This document shows, piece after piece, positions 47,496 through 60,868 of a stretch of 64,000 nucleotides of DNA; the stretch's first letter is position 1; the number at the start of each line of letters is the position of its first letter. The position numbers and the translations under genes are program-made. The DNA comes from Syncephalis fuscata (lineage: Eukaryota; Zoopagomycota; Zoopagomycetes; Zoopagales; Piptocephalidaceae), in assembly GCA_025786725.1 (NCBI GenBank), contig JAHLTZ010000019.1, forward strand, positions 62,001 through 126,000, written 5' to 3'. Under the pieces are notes generated by a model. That model did not search any database, had not been told where the DNA came from, and saw only the letters and a program-made list of their open reading frames with translations.

Positions 47496-48680
47496 ATGGT
47501 CGCTTTTACTGCTGATAACGTGCAGCCTGGTAGCACTGTTCTGCTCGTTGGCAATACATTTGTCGACACGGCTGATCTTGAACAAACCCATATTCAGCTG
47601 ACTAACCTGGTCACCGAGTCGGGTAAAGTCAAGTTTGAACAAATAGATCGCTTGGCTGAAGGTATGTTCAAGTCGATAACAGTACCAATTGTAAGGAATT
47701 AACCGTTTGTCGTATATTATAGTGGAATTGCCTGCATCAACGGTCAATGTAGCACTTTCAGGTGTACTAGATCCACCGGCTGTTGAACATTCTCGTTCAA
47801 CGCTAGTCAAGCTATTTGGTTCACTATCTCCAGATGGTATGCTAAGACTACGTGAAGTTGTTCTTAATACAGCTGGTGGGCCTGCATCATCGACCGATCA
47901 TATTAAACGCACAGAGGAAGAGTTAGCATCAGCACTAAGATTGGCAGGCTATATTGATGTTACAGTTGTATCAAAAACACCTGTATCTTCTACACTTCTT
48001 CATAATTTATCGAGTCGTTGCTGGTCTGGAGCAACTATGCCAGCCGAACGACTAACGGTTATTGAAGTTACCGCTAAACGACCAGCCTATGCCGTGGGCG
48101 CCCAAGCAAGTCTTTCATTTGCTCGCAAGACAGCTAATGCCACTGAAGACCAAGCGAAAAAGGTCTCCACTTGGAAGATGCTCGCCAATAATGACGAAGA
48201 AGAAAACGGTGATATTGAAGACGATGACGCACTACTTGACGATGATGATCGATCGAAACCATCAGCCGATTCACTTGCTCGTAAGTTATAATACATGATA
48301 ATGATCATAATGATTTATAGACTAATTATATTTATTTATATATATTATTTATGTAATATTAATTAGGCCCAGATGGATGTGGTCCTAAGAAGAAGGCCTG
48401 TAAGAATTGCTCGTGTGGCTTAGCAGAAATCGAAGCAGAAGAAGAAAGGACCGGTTTAGCTCAAGCAGCACCAGCACAGCCACTTACTTCTTCTTGCGGC
48501 AGTGTAAGTTAATATAAACTAGTATTATTATTTTATTATTAATCATTCTACTCTCTTCAATATCAGTGTTATCTAGGTGATGCCTTCCGTTGTAGTAGCT
48601 GCCCATATCTTGGTATGCCAGCGTTTAAACCCGGACAAAAAGTACAATTGGTCGGCAATATGATGGAGGACGACATTTAA
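47496..48680 (+). CDS. DRE2: Fe-S cluster assembly protein DRE2 (anamorsin/CIAPIN1)
   Basis: Electron-transfer factor of cytosolic iron-sulfur assembly, reduced by Tah18. Exons 47496-47661, 47723-48280, 48367-48503 and 48567-48680 keep frame (324 residues). The N-terminal half is a methyltransferase-like domain without catalytic motifs ([24 protein letters not shown]). An acidic linker follows. The C-terminus has the [2Fe-2S] motif [16 protein letters not shown] and the twin C-x2-C motif [20 protein letters not shown], then PAFKPGQKV. All Cys ligands are present. The ACTATGG start context and the leader-type upstream sequence support the start. It shares the region with TSR1, whose 3' end lies 169 bp away on the other strand. 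Confidence 0.96.
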
Positions 48681-48849
48681 AACAAGATCATACTGGATTT
48701 CTACGAAAATTTCTTCATTTTGTTCATTAAAAGTTTTCATTAAATAAATACACGGCCATTTTACACATTATTTTTACTATCAATCCATCGTATGGTATTT
48801 ATTGAATCCTATCTTATAAAAACAACCATCATCATCATCATCATCACCA

Positions 48850-51717
48850 TTATAGATCCATATCCATGGCACCTTCTCCATCTACTAATGATGCAGTTGT
48901 TGTTGTTGTTGCTGTTACTGGCAAGTGACTTGATGTGTCACGCCATAGTTCGGTATTCCACTTGGGGAAGATACGCTTGTAAAGATTCATCATCACTGTA
49001 TCTTGTTGTTTTAATGGACCGTCAAACGTACATTTCATGTAACCGTGCGTGCCCAATGATTCCTTAATATGTCCTTGACGACCGTGTTTGTATGGAGCTG
49101 AATGGGCTTAAACCATAATACATCCTCTATTTAATTATTAATAATATATAACCATTAGTAAATAAATAAATAGCGTAATTTACTTTAATCAATTTACCTG
49201 GTTGGAAGAACATGTATCTGACAACAGCCGATTTCTTATTCACCTTAACTGGATGACCAGATAGAATAATACGTTTAGCAACAATACGATTTGGCTCAGC
49301 ATTCATGAATGTACCAGTGGCCACTAGAATAGGTGCACCTATATACAAATAAATACATTAATACCACCATTGATACTAATACTATTAATACTTACTATTG
49401 GCATCACCACTTTCCTTATATAATGAAATAGGCATTTGACCAAATTGAATTGGCGCAAATACAGTGGCTACACTTGTTTTATCAAGACGAAGAAATCGCT
49501 CGTATTTATGCACTTGATTCGTTCCTTTACCGCCTCGTGTATTCTGTGAATAGAGTGGCTGGACACGGAATCGGCGGAATCCACAGTGAAGAATAAGCGG
49601 ATCCTTTGATCGAATAGGCTCGGTGTAGTCTGCATCGCGTGTCACTGTAAAGTGAATAACCGACATCTTATTCTCGTGTTGCATAAGACCGAATACAATC
49701 CATGGTCGAGCAGTTGTAGTGATCGCTTCGGCTGCTTCATTGGCTGCTTCGATCGGCACATTAGATAACACGAGTGTAATACGTGTACCGGGTTGAACAC
49801 CTTGTGTATAGACATCAGAGGTGACGCGGTGGCGTGTACGGCGATAGTCAGAGAATCGATAAATACGACCATAATCCAGTGGTAGATTCTCATATGGATC
49901 CCAGTAAGAACGACGGAAGTTCTGCAGACCACGATACCGTTGGAATCGTGTACGGGCTGCCACATTTAATGGTGTGTCCACTTCATCAGGAAAGTCCATT
50001 TCAGTTTGGAATTCACGTTGGCGTTTTAAATACTCTTTCAATTGTCGATCTTCTTCTTCAGGATCCAAATCTTCAAATGTTACTTCATTACCACGATTTT
50101 CAAGCGATACTTGTTCATATTCTTCACCATGTTGTCCATCTACCTCGTCATCATCTTCTTCAATGTTGGCCATCGTTCCATTACCGTTTAATTCGTGTTC
50201 TTCTCCTTCAATATCATCCATGCCTTCCATGGAAGCGTCATCTTCATCCGAGTCGTCAATATCTTCATAGTCTTCAGAGTCACTGCCATCTTTATTCTCA
50301 TCGTCTGAATCAATAATCCATGCTGCTTGGTAGGCTGAAGTACCCTTAGGAACACGCTTCTGTTTACCATCTTCTGTTGGACCATTGCCCGATGTCTGTT
50401 TCATAGATTTGATACGGTCTTCAGCTTCTTGTAGCTCTTCTTCTGTAGGCCATGTTTGTTCGTTGGCCATTAGATCTGGATCATTTTCTGATTGCAAAGA
50501 TTCACGCTTTTCAGAATCTGGCTGCTCCAAAACCATAACTTCGCCTTGTGCATCCATGGCCGATTCATTAGCGGCTGTAGTTGATGGAGTAATAGGACAG
50601 GATAGAATCTGTTCAATCTGGAAATTGCCATAGTTTTGCAGGTGAACAAGTCGATTAGCACTAAAACGAGCACCACGAGCATATCCAGTAACACAGAGTG
50701 AACCAATGGATGAATTATCCGTATTTGGCTTAAAATCAACTTTGTCGGCCAGTAAATAAGGATGTGTTTCACGCCATTTAACTGGCTTTGGTAACTGTCC
50801 AGTCAATCCACGAATGATTACTTGAGCTTCAGTATCAGTATCAACTGATAGAATACGATCTTGATCGGGGAAGAAATAGCTTATAAACGAAGTAAGTGAT
50901 TTTTTTACATCATTTCTCTTTTTCACCGGGACATTATTCAAATGCTATATAATAATTGTTGTTATAAATAGGTATATATATATATATTAATAACTTACTT
51001 GAACTACATTAATCACACTGGGTACACCTTGTGATTGAATGGATCGAAGACAGAGTTCACCAAACTTGTCCACTTCTTCTTCTGCCGATAAAAGAAAGAC
51101 GCAAAAGTCGGCTACTTTAGCTGCATCTAATACATCAATAAAGTTGCGCTGTGGTAGTAATAGTTGCAGTGTTTGTCTTTGACGTTCTGAGGTCAAATAG
51201 ACAGAGCCACGTAGTGCATCGTCAGTAGGAGGTGTTAAACTCTCACATCGATATAATTGTCGAATAAACTGAGGTACATCATTATCTTGACACAGTGGAA
51301 TAATCGCCTATCATATAAATTGTATTATTATTATTATAATTAACAACTATTTAATATTGTATTCAATATAGCGTTACTACTTACCACAATCTTTGGCACA
51401 CCATGACGTCCGGTAAATAGACGAGTGAGCGCTACAAGCGACTCACGCTTCTTTTTCTGGTCTACTTTTGCGGCATTACGTCTATCTATACGACTCTGTT
51501 TACGCATTGTCGCACCCTTGACAGATTGACGCTGTACTCGACCTATAAACAAGTGGTATATAAAAGTAATAAACAATCTGGTCTAACAATCGAATCTATA
51601 CCGTCGACTTACCCTTGGCCTGGTCACGTAGCTGTCCTTTGAAGCATAGCGCGACTTGAACGGCTTATTGGCCTGCTTCAACGACGGCCTATGATGAAAT
51701 GGCTTGTCATTAACCAT
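48850..51717 (-). CDS. TSR1: Ribosome maturation factor TSR1
   Basis: A GTPase-like factor for late 40S subunit assembly, lacking nucleotide-binding motifs. It begins [20 protein letters not shown] (typical Tsr1 N-terminus), then a basic stretch, a pseudo-GTPase region, the AARP2CN-type segment, and a long acidic linker in the big exon (50941-49385). The conserved C-terminal domain follows ([51 protein letters not shown]). Two more exons give [10 protein letters not shown] and the end DMDL at 48850. BMS1 is excluded because no P-loop is seen. It is divergent from KRR1 with 138 bp between start codons. No lesion is seen. Confidence 0.94.
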
Positions 51718-51855
51718 AGTGAACAGCGGCAATCAACGACAATGAAGAGTAGGGAAAGTGTTAAAAAACCGCAAAAAGTCCACAATGTTTATCAAATGAA
51801 TTAAGAAAAAAAAGAAAAAATCTTGCTTTCATTTTTCTCTCTCTTTGAATTGATC
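51718..51855. promoter_or_regulatory. Shared 138-bp promoter of TSR1 and KRR1
   Basis: The region between the divergent start codons of two 40S-assembly genes. It contains GAAAAAAAAGAAAAAA at 51805-51820, the same A-tract/G motif seen before DRS1 and UTP13, plus a T/C-rich run toward KRR1. Coordinated expression is a natural inference. Confidence 0.6.
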
Positions 51856-53545
<1,690 letters not shown>

Positions 53546-55377
53546 TCCAATAAAGTACTTTTACGTCGTAAATATACTATCAATATTGTGTATTCGTGCA
53601 AATAATGTTTTAGTGTCAAAAAGAACAGTTCATTGTTCTTATTTCATTTAGAATAAAATGGTAAACTATTAACAAGTATATATAAACCTGAATAAATCTA
53701 CAAGATAGTTGCTAGTACTATCAATACTTGCTTATTTTTTAATGAATTATTATAAAATAAATACTAAAGATTGTAATTGCCATATCGAATTGATAAGCGT
53801 AAGGACAGCTCATAAAACAAGAGCAATATTATTCAAATAGTGGCAAGATAACATGCGTTTATCATGAATAAAATAATACCAAATGCATAAAGTCACGTGT
53901 TAATGCCATTAGTAATTAATTGCTATTGCCATATTTGGGCATGGTAATAAACAACTATACTCTGGATGTCCCTCACTACTAGATAGTGACACCGTGTTGT
54001 ATCGGAGTAGTGTTTATTCGAAGATAAATGGAGTATTCGACGTTTCACAGCAATACATTCCATACCAAATCAAGACAGCTTAATGAGCGGTGAAGCATTT
54101 ATCCCCCCTCCTCCTACCTTACCATTGTTATTGTTTTGTTTCTCTTTCCCTAGCAAATATAGGAGGCTATCGTGCCATGCATGTTTCAATATTATCCCAT
54201 GTAATGGTTGGCAATTTAACCACCGTCAAACCAGCAATATTTCATTTGTAATACGAAATTAATAGTATATAGAATAAATTTACCAATCAGTGGCTTAATA
54301 AAGCTTTATAGAGCTCGTCAACATATGATAGCTATTACTATTAATAGTCATTGGAAGGATTAAAGTTTATTGTTACATGCATACTCGGTAAACCAATGCA
54401 CCTGAAGCAAATGTCGCAGGATTCCCTATGTCATTGTAATGATTCGCTATTTTTGCACCTGATTGATTATGGCGTATGCTACGCGTGTTTACATCGCTAA
54501 AAAAGTCTATGCACAATGTAAATGGAAATCAAACAATGCCAAACGTGGAGCACAGTATCACGTTCATGGTTTTTCCTCTCTTGTTTGAACACCTTTAGTA
54601 GCGCAGCCTTGAAACATTTAATTGCTCCGATGGAAAATTATAACCGTAAAGAAATAAATCTATATACTTTTTGTATCTGGAATAGCCAACCTTACGACAC
54701 ACAGCGTAGGCCTGCTCCTTTCTTTTTTTACGTTCTCTCTCTTTTTCTCTTGCTTGCTTTCTATTGCTCTGTCTTCCCCTTGACCCTGTCGTTTGACGCT
54801 GTCACTTTCTTTTATCTCAGTGCTTTATGTTCCGTTTTTCAACTTGGATGTTTGCAACATAACGTTTCTTTTTAACTCGTCCTTGTCACGTTCAATTCAT
54901 ACTATTCGCTTTCTACCCTATCAGCCATCATCCTTTATACACAGCCAGTATCATCGTTATTGGCAATAGCGACAAGGTTCTTTCACGTTATCTATACGAC
55001 ACGCTTCCTTAACCTCACCGATCAATCTTTTTATATTTGACATTAACAGTATTGATATACTGTTAGTCAGCTACTCGTCGTACAGTACTACCTTTTAAAG
55101 GTTACGCAACCCACCCACCCAGTTCACCTATCACCAAACCATTGCTTGTTGTTTCGTTTAACAAACAAACAATAGTGCTTTGGACGCACATCAATTAGCC
55201 ATTGGCTTTTCATAACGACAAATAGCATTTTAGAACATTCAACTTTTTTTGCGAAAAAGTATAGTAAATCTATTTGCTATTAACATCGATTGCCGTACTA
55301 TTATATCGTAGAACAAATCCAACACTTTATTATTATTATACTAAACTACTGTTATTACTACTATTATCACGATCAAC
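53546..55377. other. Long intergenic region with pyrimidine-rich leader
   Basis: AT-rich to about 54500, then a C/T-rich stretch (about 54710-54880 and 55080-55370) typical of the leaders of signalling-type genes in this window. A 117-codon ORF at 54522 lies in that low-complexity DNA and is not believed. No gene is seen. Confidence 0.5.
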
Positions 55378-56349
55378 ATGGTACTCGATTCGCTGGTCGA
55401 TTTTGAATCTCACAACTCGATTACCTTTGAGCCAAGATCTAGAAAATACAGAAGTCGTAACATCAAAACATGTATCGTGGGCTTTTTCTTTGTGCTCGTT
55501 ATGCAGAATTTTGTGTCCAGCCTAAAGCTGTATCTTACGCGTGACCGCAAACTGCCCTATCTTTTCTGTCTTGCCCAAACTTCACTAATCGTGTGTGCAT
55601 GGTTAATTACCGCTGGCCATTCAATCTTTGGCGATCTTTGGGACTGCCGCGACGTGCTTTACGCTGATCTCATTTTCATTTCATGCAGTCTGGCCTGCAT
55701 CAACATCGTACTGCTACTCAAGGCCAATTCGATTCGCGCCGCTGCAGCTGCCACCAAAGAAGTCACTCGTTTGCCAATGATGGGTGTATCACGCCGCGTT
55801 TGGTCGTTCAGCTTGCTTAAAAATGGCGGATGGATCTGGCCGGTTGGTCTGTTGCTTATTGCTATTCCTATGGCACTGCGTTTATTTGCTTTATCGTTTT
55901 TGACTGAATTGAACCCGGAAGACTATTGCTATTTGCCTGTGCCTAGCACTGCTTGGTCAGCAAGTACATTAATCGCCGATTTGCTTTGTAATTCTTTTTT
56001 ATCTCTTTGTTTCCTATGGAAAATCCGCTCTTTTCTACGCAGAGAGCGCCCACTCGAAGTAATGCAGACTATTTACCGCGAAGGCTGGCTCCACGCCCTA
56101 GCTATTATTTTCTGCAGTACTGCCTGTGCTGTATTGGCCAAACTAGTTCCAACCTTCAACATCGTTTTTTATGCCGTTGACAGTAAGTAGCTTTATAAGC
56201 ATAGCATATTATGATTATAATAACTAACATTTCATCATCTAGTGGGCATTAATTCTACACTATTGGTACGCCAGCTTTCATTCCAAGTTCGACCTCGCGA
56301 AAACCAACGACGCCTTCCGTTGATGCACGAACGTAACCGCTCTTACTAG
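55378..56349 (+). CDS. Polytopic membrane protein, receptor-like
   Basis: Two exons, 55378-56182 and 56243-56349, about 303 residues. An N-terminal soluble stretch of about 25 residues is followed by six or seven hydrophobic segments (for example IVGFFFVLVMQNFVSSL, YADLIFISCSLACINIVLLL, WPVGLLLIAIPMALRLFAL, ALIIFC-type segment near 250). The loops are short and the C-terminus is basic (PRENQRRLPLMHERNR). Topology and size recall fungal seven-TM receptors of the cAMP-receptor/Git3 type, but no signature is recognised, so a receptor role is only a suggestion. A CAACATGG start context and a long CT-rich leader precede it. Confidence 0.65.
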
Positions 56350-56851
56350 TACCGGTATTAGCAACAAAATAATAATTGAAGTAACAGCAATGATTAATTG
56401 TTACTTTTCCTACACTTAATGACTTGGCCTATTATGTCTATGATCGGTCGCTACATCCTCCATACGAGCACGACACACTGGGTGTAGTTTGAATTAAAGC
56501 TCGATGGCTTCTTTGTACGTCTAGTCTCCACATGTCCTACAATAACTATCCACCCCAATAAGATCTCCATATCTATTGATTTGCGTATAATATGCACATT
56601 TATTATCACAGTACCAATACTATTTCCTATTAATCCTTATAAACATTGCTGATAATGTAAACACAGTTATTCACTCCATCTGCGCTTCCCTTTATATTTG
56701 TACTCAACAATAACACACACACACACATACACTAAACATTGGTCAATAAACCATTACATTTAATAACAGTTAAATCACCATTTTAATCATGGGACAGGGA
56801 CTTGGAAACATCCAGTGCCAATGCAGCCATTACCAGCTCCAATACAATCAA
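56350..56851. other. Intergenic, no gene seen
   Basis: 3' ends of the convergent membrane-protein and NTF2 genes. A (CA)n tract lies near 56715. The ORF at 56789 is antisense to NTF2. Confidence 0.5.
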
Positions 56852-57489
56852 TTAACCATAGTTAAGACGGAATATATCGTTGAGCACGTAGTAGCTACCG
56901 CCGTCTGGGATAAGTTGGAAAGTTTGGTTGAACAATTGCGGATATGGGCTGTCATCGATCTGTATAATATCATTATTAATCATAATTAATAATCGTCGCC
57001 GTCGTCGTCATTATTGGTGCATATTAATGATAACTTACCAAAAGTTGACCGGTAATAGCGACAAGTAAACTACCGCTTTGTAGATTCGATGGCTGAACAT
57101 CTATGGTATTGACTTTATGTTGTACCTTTTGGAAAGGCAAGGACTAACCGATGACATACCGTTGATTCAGTATTAAGCGCCATTGATACAATCGGCAATT
57201 ACTTTCAAATACTTACCGTAAGCTTTTCGACAATAGAAGCAGCACCTTGATGGGGAGAGCCTTCGAAGGAAAGCATCGATTCAGGGCGCTACAATCCAGC
57301 AACAGCAAAACAGCAAGTGCCAGGAATCAAGTAGTCTGTTAGCTAACAAGATGATGCTACTATAATAACTACTACTTGGTCAGTATCTATGCTACTTACA
57401 TAAAGAGAGCTTAGATTGCTGCGATTGGTATCAAAGGTATTATAGTAAAAGTCCGTGAAGGATTTGCCAACAGAGTTGATATCTGCCAT
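56852..57489 (-). CDS. NTF2: Nuclear transport factor 2
   Basis: An import factor that carries RanGDP into the nucleus via FxFG nucleoporins. Four short exons on the minus strand. Exon 1 starts MADINSVGKSFTDFYYNTF. Then come MLSFEGSPHQGAASIVEKLT, SLPFQKVQHKV, QPSNLQSGSLLVAITGQLL and FNQTFQLIPDGGSYYVLNDI, ending FRLNYG. The whole length (about 125 residues) aligns to the family without gaps of note. All junctions are GT-AG (for example GTAAGT donors). The exons are too short to stand out as ORFs, which is why the gene is easily missed. Confidence 0.94.
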
Positions 57490-58919
57490 GATGAATTTAT
57501 TTAACAATCACGACTACGCTAACAGTAGAGATCAATAAGACTAGCCACGAATAATAGCAGCCAACGATGCGTTTGAACAAACAAGAAGACGATAGAATAG
57601 AAAGGAAAACAATTATTATGCACACATCGTATTTCAGCTAATAAAAAGTTACAGTTTTCAAAAGTATTATAGACTAATAGAATAGATTCAATGGCAATAA
57701 TAAACACTTATTAACATGCACATATTATAGAAATCTAGATTATTTATTTCTAGATGGAATATGAATCTACATTCTCGTAGTGATTATACTGATTTACAAT
57801 GATTTGGCAACTTGTCTGTAACCTCGACTCTAAATTGATTCGGCGATAACAAAAATATTCATGCCATTACCTCTCATTATATATCATCTAATAGTGTTTG
57901 CAAATCAAAATACAATACTAAATGTAGATTAATATTAAATAATCAAATTTGATTGAATTCGCTTAATTGAACTAACATTTGTTCTATCAAACATGATGAT
58001 GAGTGGTGATGAGTGACATCAGTCATCAAATACTCAGCATCATAGATTCATTATTCAGTATGCATATATACACCATTTATTATATTATTTCTGATTTATA
58101 CACATAATACTATATATCATTCTATGGTATATTAAACACGCTCTATTGTTTATGTGTTCCAATACACTTTACTCATTCGTAGTGTCATGTATACTATTGT
58201 TTTGATGCATTATTTATACTTTTCCATTGTATATTTATCTTATTATATATCTGTTTATTGCATGCTAGCTATGCTCTATTAGAAAATACTGTTCATTCTT
58301 AGTTAGCTTTATTTGTTATAAACCTCAAACTAGTTTGTTTATTTGCTATTATGCATGCTATAATGTCATCCCAGTATTCATACATTTTTGCTTGTTTATT
58401 AGGTATTTCATATATTATATGTTTTATTAATCAACATACTATCAATAGTAATATATAAGTATTTATAAATCCTTATAGCAATACATAATTTAGCTGGAAA
58501 CAGCATTTAATTATTAATTTGCATTATCCTTGTATTAATTTATACAAAATTTGTCTATCAGATAAATAATCAAAAGTAGTAAATATTAAAGATGCTCAAT
58601 GATTGGTGTATATTTTTTGCATAAATATTTAATAGATCTACACACACAAACGAGTATACACAAGCACTACTATTGACGATTCTCACCCTTCGAATCTCCT
58701 GCTTTCTTCTTCTATTTACTCGTTACTGACAACTTTCTACACGGTCGAGGTATATTCTTCAACTGTTAGTATTATTATATCCGGGAGTGGCTACTAGCCT
58801 TGTATTTGCTGCGCACAATCTATCGTTGAGCTATCAGTGATAGTCGTGGCAGAATACGTTGATATAATAGCCATATCACCAATAACAGCGGCGCGGCAAC
58901 GACAACTAGCTTCTTGTTT
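57490..58919. other. Intergenic, no gene seen
   Basis: Divergent spacer between NTF2 and UPF1. Very AT-rich to about 58600, then more balanced sequence with C/T runs as UPF1 leader. ORFs in it are short and unconserved. Confidence 0.5.
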
Positions 58920-60826
58920 ATGGACCGATTCTCGGAGGTGGCCTCGCAGGATGGCGATGCGGCCAGTACCAGTTACTATTACTATCACGACAGCATTGCT
59001 GGTCGTCGACGTCGAGATCAGTTCGGCGCGGACAGCGTTGTAGACGACGAGAGCGTATTGGCCGCCGAGACTGCTTCACTCGCCATTAGTACCAATGGTG
59101 ATTTCGATAATCAATCACTATTAACGGATATTCGATCCGATGACGATGACGACGATGACGATGAAAGTATTAATGACGATGATACGGGAAGTCGACGTAA
59201 ACGACGAAATGGCAGTGGTAAAAATCACCGTCGATCACATTCAGTAGACGATGATGATGCGGCAACTGAGGATATTGAAGAGGCAGGTGACGATGAAGAT
59301 GGCTATGATGAAGATCATCTTGACAAAGAATTACCACCACACGCATGCCAGTAAGCATTAACACTTAATGATAACATACATACCATTGATCCATTGATAC
59401 TTTATTAATATACTAGATACTGCGGTATACACGCTCCTTCTTCAGTTGTAAAATGTCTTAGTTGTCAAAAATGGTTCTGCAACTCACGCGGTAACACATC
59501 AAGTTCTCATATTGTAAATCATTTAGTACGCGCCAAGCATAAAGAAGTAGTGCTACACGCAGATTCACCACTAGGTGATACAATTCTAGAGTGTTACAAT
59601 TGTGGTTGTCGCAATGTATTTGTGCTTGGATTTATACCAGCCAAAAGTGACACCGTTGTAGTACTGTTATGTCGGTAAGTAGTACTATATTATAATATAG
59701 TAATGTGTATAATAACACGTGTATTAATATAACCATTACTATTATTATTATTAGACAACCATGTGCTGCTGTACCCAGTAGTAAAGACATGGACTGGGAC
59801 ACTTCACAATGGCTTCCATTGATTGATGACCGATGCTTCTTGTCATGGTTAGTTAAAGTACCTAGTGAACAGGAACAATTACGGGCCCGCCAAATATCTA
59901 TGGAACAAATCAATAAACTTGAAGAATTGTGGAAAGATGATGGACAAGCGACCCTTGAAGACTTGGAGAAGCCACGCGTTGACGAAGAACCAAATCCTGT
60001 ATTACTTCGATACGAGGATGCTTATCAATACCAAAACATATTTGGTCCATTGGTAAAGATGGAGGCTGATCATGACCGTAAAGTAAAAGAGGCACAGGTA
60101 AATAGTTGAATAATTTGTTTAATGAATAGAATAACCAATATTAATACATTACAAATAACTAGACTCAAGATGATATCATTGTACGGTGGGATATGGGATT
60201 GAATCAAAAGCGATTAGCTTGGTTCTTTTTCCCCAAATATGAATTGGGTGGTAAGTGTTATTTTTATATATATATATATGAACAGTATGAATAGTATAAG
60301 TAATGGTGTTATTATTTAGAGGTACGATTGGCTGTTGGTGATGAATTACGTTTGAGATATCGTGGTGAATTAAATGATTTCTGGGAGTGTTCTGGTCATG
60401 TTATCAAGATTCCTAATAGTAAGTTGATATTATAATAGTTATTACAATAGTTATTTAATTATTTATATCATTGATTAGATATTAATGATGAAGTGTGTTT
60501 GGAATTACGTCGTAATGAAGGCACACCCATTCAATGCACACATAACTTTTCCATTGATTTTGTATGGAAATCAACAACATTTGATCGGTGAGTAATATTC
60601 AATAGATACCTGTATAATAATAATAATAATGTAAATTATAATGTAAATTATAACGTAAACTATAGAATGCAATTGGCTATGAAAACATTTGCGTTAGATG
60701 AGACATCAGTTAGTGGTTATATTTACCATCGATTATTAGGCCATGAAGTAGAACCACAAATTCTACGTACACAATTACCAAAAAAGTAAGATTAAAATCT
60801 ATTAATTTAATTAATTAACTAACTCA

Positions 60827-60868
<42 letters not shown>

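Noticed and set aside
49834-50316. Plus-strand 160-residue ORF
   Set aside because: It lies wholly antisense to the acidic linker and conserved C-terminal domain of TSR1 and has low-complexity His/Leu/Ser composition.
54522-54875. 117-residue plus-strand ORF
   Set aside because: It lies in the pyrimidine-rich leader and is hydrophobic only because of T-rich DNA. No signal-peptide or family pattern is convincing.
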